From: Streptomyces sp. WM4235
GTDB lineage: Bacteria; Actinomycetota; Actinomycetes; Streptomycetales; Streptomycetaceae
Length of the DNA stretch: 15,777 bases
NCBI RefSeq assembly: GCF_001279725.1
Contig: NZ_LGDE01000006.1
Coordinates: 1 to 15,777, forward strand
Reading direction: 5' to 3'
Shown here: positions 13,858 through 15,777 of the stretch, piece after piece
How positions within the stretch are numbered: the first letter of the stretch is position 1
Layout of the letters: each line of letters begins with the position of its first letter
The notes under the pieces: generated by a model
Databases searched by the model: none
Seen by the model: only the letters and a program-made list of their open reading frames with translations
Told to the model about the DNA's origin: nothing
Position numbers and translations under genes: made by a program

Positions 13858-15123
13858 ATGAGCAACGACGCCGCCGGCCGGCAAACCCGATTCATCGTCC
13901 TGCTCGCAGCGCTCGTGGCCCTGGGACCACTGTCCATCGACGGCTACCTGCCCGGACTGCCGGACCTCGCCGGCGACCTGCGCGCCGGCGCCGCGGCCAC
14001 CCAGCTCACCATCACCGCCTGCCTGGTCGGGCTGGCCATCGGGCAGCTGATCGCCGGGCCGCTGAGCGACATCTACGGCCGGCGGCGTCCGTTGCTGGCG
14101 GGCCTCGCCCTCTACACGATCGCCAGCGCGCTCTGCGCGGTGGCACCCGACGTCCGCACCTTCGTCGGCCTACGCCTGGTTCAGGGCATCGGCGGGGCGT
14201 TCGGCATCGTCATCGCCAACGCCATGGTCCGCGACCGCACCTCTGGAACCCGCACCGCACGTCTCTTCTCCGCACTGACCTTGATCACCGGCCTGGCGCC
14301 GGTGTTCGCGCCGGTCCTCGGCGGCCAGCTACTGCGCGTCACGGCCTGGCCGGGGATCTTCGTGGGCCTGGCCGTACTCGGCGCCGTGATGCTGGCGGCC
14401 TCCGCCGCAGGACTGCCGGAGACCCGGTCCTCCGCGTCACGCCAGCCGCTGCCGGCTGTCGTCGGGCAGCTGCTCAGCGACCGGGTCTTCACCGGGTACG
14501 TCCTGGCCAACGGCCTGGTCTTCGCGGCGATGTTCGCCTACATCTCCGGCTCGCCGTTCGTCCTGCAGGAAATCCACGGCCTGTCACCGCAGCAGTACAG
14601 CGCCGTGTTCGCCGTCAACGCCGCCGGACTCATTGCGGCCGCCCAGATCAGCGGTCGGCTGGTGGCCCGGGCCGGCGCCCGCGTGCTGCTGCTCGCCGGT
14701 CTGCTGGGCGCGACAGCCGGTGGCACCACGGTTCTGGCCGCGGTGCTGACACGGGCACCCCTGCCCGCGCTCCTGATCGGCCTGTTCGTCCTGGTCTCCA
14801 GCGTGGGCCTCGTCATGCCGAACGCCGCGGCCCAGGCCCTGGCCGACCACGGCGGACACGCCGGGTCGGCCGCCGCGCTGCTCGGCTTCAGCCAGTTCAT
14901 GATCGGCGGCGCACTTGCTCCGCTGGCCGGCGCGGGTGGCGCCACCGACGCCTTGCCGATGGGAATCATCGTCGCCGTGCTGCCGGCGCTCGCTCTGCTC
15001 ACACTCGGCGTCCTCACCCGGTCGATGCCCGGTGAGCGCACTCGCAGGCCGGCTCGCCAAGGACCTGCCGGGCACCGGCGACCGCGCCGGCACATCGATC
15101 GCAGACGAGCCGGCATCCAGTGA
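13858..15123 (+). CDS. MFS multidrug exporter, Bcr/CflA family
   Basis: A 421-residue membrane transporter with about 12 predicted transmembrane helices. LGPLSIDGYLPGLPDLAGDL near 22-41 is the Bcr/CflA first-helix signature with its buried Asp28. GPLSDIYGRRRPL (67-79) is the MFS loop 2-3 motif. Proton-driven drug efflux is the family role. It starts three bases after the oxidoreductase stop, so the two are probably translationally coupled. The C-terminal 30 residues are Arg-rich and low in complexity, and the stop is only six bases from the end of the convergent IS5 remnant. The native C-terminus may therefore have been altered by the insertion. It completes the operon as the likely export step. 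Confidence 0.9.
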   Translation: MSNDAAGRQTRFIVLLAALVALGPLSIDGYLPGLPDLAGDLRAGAAATQLTITACLVGLAIGQLIAGPLSDIYGRRRPLLAGLALYTIASALCAVAPDVRTFVGLRLVQGIGGAFGIVIANAMVRDRTSGTRTARLFSALTLITGLAPVFAPVLGGQLLRVTAWPGIFVGLAVLGAVMLAASAAGLPETRSSASRQPLPAVVGQLLSDRVFTGYVLANGLVFAAMFAYISGSPFVLQEIHGLSPQQYSAVFAVNAAGLIAAAQISGRLVARAGARVLLLAGLLGATAGGTTVLAAVLTRAPLPALLIGLFVLVSSVGLVMPNAAAQALADHGGHAGSAAALLGFSQFMIGGALAPLAGAGGATDALPMGIIVAVLPALALLTLGVLTRSMPGERTRRPARQGPAGHRRPRRHIDRRRAGIQ

Positions 15124-15129
15124 GCCGTT

Positions 15130-15335
15130 TCATCCTTCGTAACGCGGTGACTCGACGTGGTGCAGGACGAGGATGGCCTGCACGATTGCGGTGGCTCGGC
15201 GCGGGCAGCAGCGCAGCTTGACCAGGATTCTCCAGGTTTTGAGGGTAGCGATGGCCCGTTCGCCGCGAGCGCGGATCTTCGCGTGGGCGCGGTTGACGGC
15301 CTTCTGCCGCCGGGACAGCTTGGGCCTGAATCGTC
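15130..15335 (-). pseudogene. IS5-family transposase, C-terminal remnant
   Basis: The minus strand encodes KLSRRQKAVNRAHAKIRARG, then ERAIATLKTWRILVKLRCCP, then RRATAIVQAILVLHHVE and a short tail, with TGA at 15130-15132. This is the C-terminal region of IS5-group transposases, including the conserved Glu of the DDE triad (in RARGERAIATLKTW). There is no start and no upstream catalytic part; similarity stops near 15335, where a CsbD-like sequence on the other strand begins. It is a different subgroup from the transposase at the left window edge. Confidence 0.8.
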
Positions 15336-15434
15336 TGGAACCCAGACCAGGACTCCGTGGGCGCCTTCGTCATCCAGGCCAAGGGCAACGCCCGCCAGGC
15401 CAAGGAAGACGTCAAGGACACCTTCCGCCACTGA
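15330..15434 (+). pseudogene. CsbD-like stress protein, C-terminal fragment
   Basis: The plus strand reads AFVIQAKGNARQAKEDVKDT FRH followed by TGA at 15432-15434. The pattern QAKGxxRQxKExVKDxF is the normal end of small CsbD-family proteins (about 60-70 residues). Only about 23 residues look genuine, and a stop at 15327-15329 closes the frame. The 5' part seems to have been replaced by the IS5 remnant. The assignment rests on a short segment. Confidence 0.5.
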
Positions 15435-15464
15435 ACCGCGCACGGCACCGACCCGTTGCGCCCG

Positions 15465-15500
15465 CTGGGCCCCGACCTACTCCCCCAGGTCGGGGCCCAG
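15465..15500 (+). terminator. Strong hairpin terminator after the CsbD-like fragment
   Basis: CTGGGCCCCGACCT and AGGTCGGGGCCCAG form a perfect 14-bp stem with an 8-nt loop. It begins 30 bases after the CsbD stop, lacks a U-tract, and is the strongest hairpin I found in the window. Confidence 0.8.
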
Positions 15501-15591
15501 ACACGTTCACCGTCGACAACCAAGCCCGTCCTCGAACTCCACCGCCCGACGCCCTCAACGGGAGTCATGGCTCAACGCGCGCGGAACAGGT

Positions 15592-15625
15592 GTGTGCCGG
15601 GAGGCTGGCGGGCCACCCGGCACAC
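15592..15625 (-). terminator. Hairpin terminator for the lamin-tail-like gene
   Basis: GTGTGCCGGG and CCCGGCACAC form a perfect 10-bp stem with a 14-nt loop. It lies about 54 bases downstream of the minus-strand gene stop at 15679, between convergent genes. The remaining noncoding sequence in 15501-15678 shows nothing else. Confidence 0.6.
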
Positions 15626-15678
15626 GATCATCACAGGTTCGGCTACCGCCCGTTCACGAGCGGCGGGCCGGAACTCGC

Positions 15679-15777
15679 TTAGCGGCGGCGGCCCCAGGAC
15701 TCGGTGTCGACGGTGTGGTTGCGGTCGTCGCGCAGGGTGGCGGTGTCGGCGCGGTTGTCCCAGACGTGGTCGCGCTT
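15679..15777 (-). CDS. Lamin-tail-domain-like protein, C-terminal end (cut by window edge)
   Basis: The last 32 residues are visible: KRDHVWDNRADTATLRDDRN, then HTVDTESWGRRR and TAA. The pattern VWxNxxDTAxLRDxxGxxVDxxSW is the final strand pair of bacterial lamin-tail (LTD) domains, which in Streptomyces are usually secreted or surface-associated beta-sandwich modules. The signal peptide and most of the domain lie outside the window. Confidence 0.65.
   Translation of the reverse strand, partial: KRDHVWDNRADTATLRDDRNHTVDTESWGRRR

Noticed and set aside
13596..15035. 479-codon plus-strand ORF overlapping the oxidoreductase and MFS genes
   Set aside because: Arg/Pro-rich frame shadow of the MFS transporter.
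1..15777. CRISPR arrays, tRNA, rRNA and riboswitches
   Set aside because: No regularly spaced repeats, CCA-ended cloverleaf or conserved RNA core was seen on either strand.

Overview
The window looks like Streptomyces (or a close high-GC actinomycete) accessory or chromosome-arm DNA. The evidence is the very high GC, strong GC bias at third codon positions, GTG starts, likely leaderless promoters, and several protein types typical of streptomycetes. There are no rRNA, tRNA or CRISPR features. Transposase remnants lie at the left end (IS5 type), at 11.4-11.6 kb (Tn3 type) and at 15.1-15.3 kb (IS5 type). Broken genes are frequent.

Region 1 (1-3.6 kb): an IS5-type transposase tail, then a full-length fold-type-I Orn/Lys/Arg decarboxylase on the minus strand. 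Divergent from it is a small Fe(II)/2-oxoglutarate oxygenase resembling the BesD/HalD amino-acid halogenase/hydroxylase family, but with the carboxylate ligand expected of a hydroxylase. Together they suggest modification and decarboxylation of a basic amino acid.

Region 2 (3.7-6.0 kb): a two-gene minus-strand operon. A class II terpene cyclase carries a DxDTT motif and QW repeats, and its stop overlaps the start of a HAD phosphatase. This is the gene content expected for making a drimane-type sesquiterpene alcohol from farnesyl diphosphate, with cyclase and phosphatase on separate, translationally coupled polypeptides.

Region 3 (6.2-11.7 kb): a gene graveyard. It holds a DUF4239 membrane protein cut by one in-frame TGA, a plasmid-like protein with serial frameshifts, a small ORF with a TTA codon, an intact TPR protein, two oppositely oriented pieces of what looks like one T7SS-type polymorphic toxin, an intact orphan gene in the immunity position, a broken DUF6177-like gene and the N-terminal end of a Tn3-family transposase.

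Region 4 (11.7-15.1 kb): an intact, coherent cassette. An HxlR-type repressor with an SCP2-like tail is divergent from an operon encoding an MBL-fold hydrolase, an NAD(P)-binding oxidoreductase and a Bcr/CflA-type MFS exporter. The 81-bp intergenic region holds two similar GTTGA-N5-half-site boxes 21 bp apart, overlapping two apparently leaderless promoters. The cassette reads as an inducible detoxification and efflux unit flanked by transposase remnants.

Region 5 (15.1-15.8 kb): an IS5-type transposase C-terminus abuts a CsbD-like C-terminal fragment. Two hairpin terminators follow, then the C-terminal end of a lamin-tail-like protein running off the right edge.
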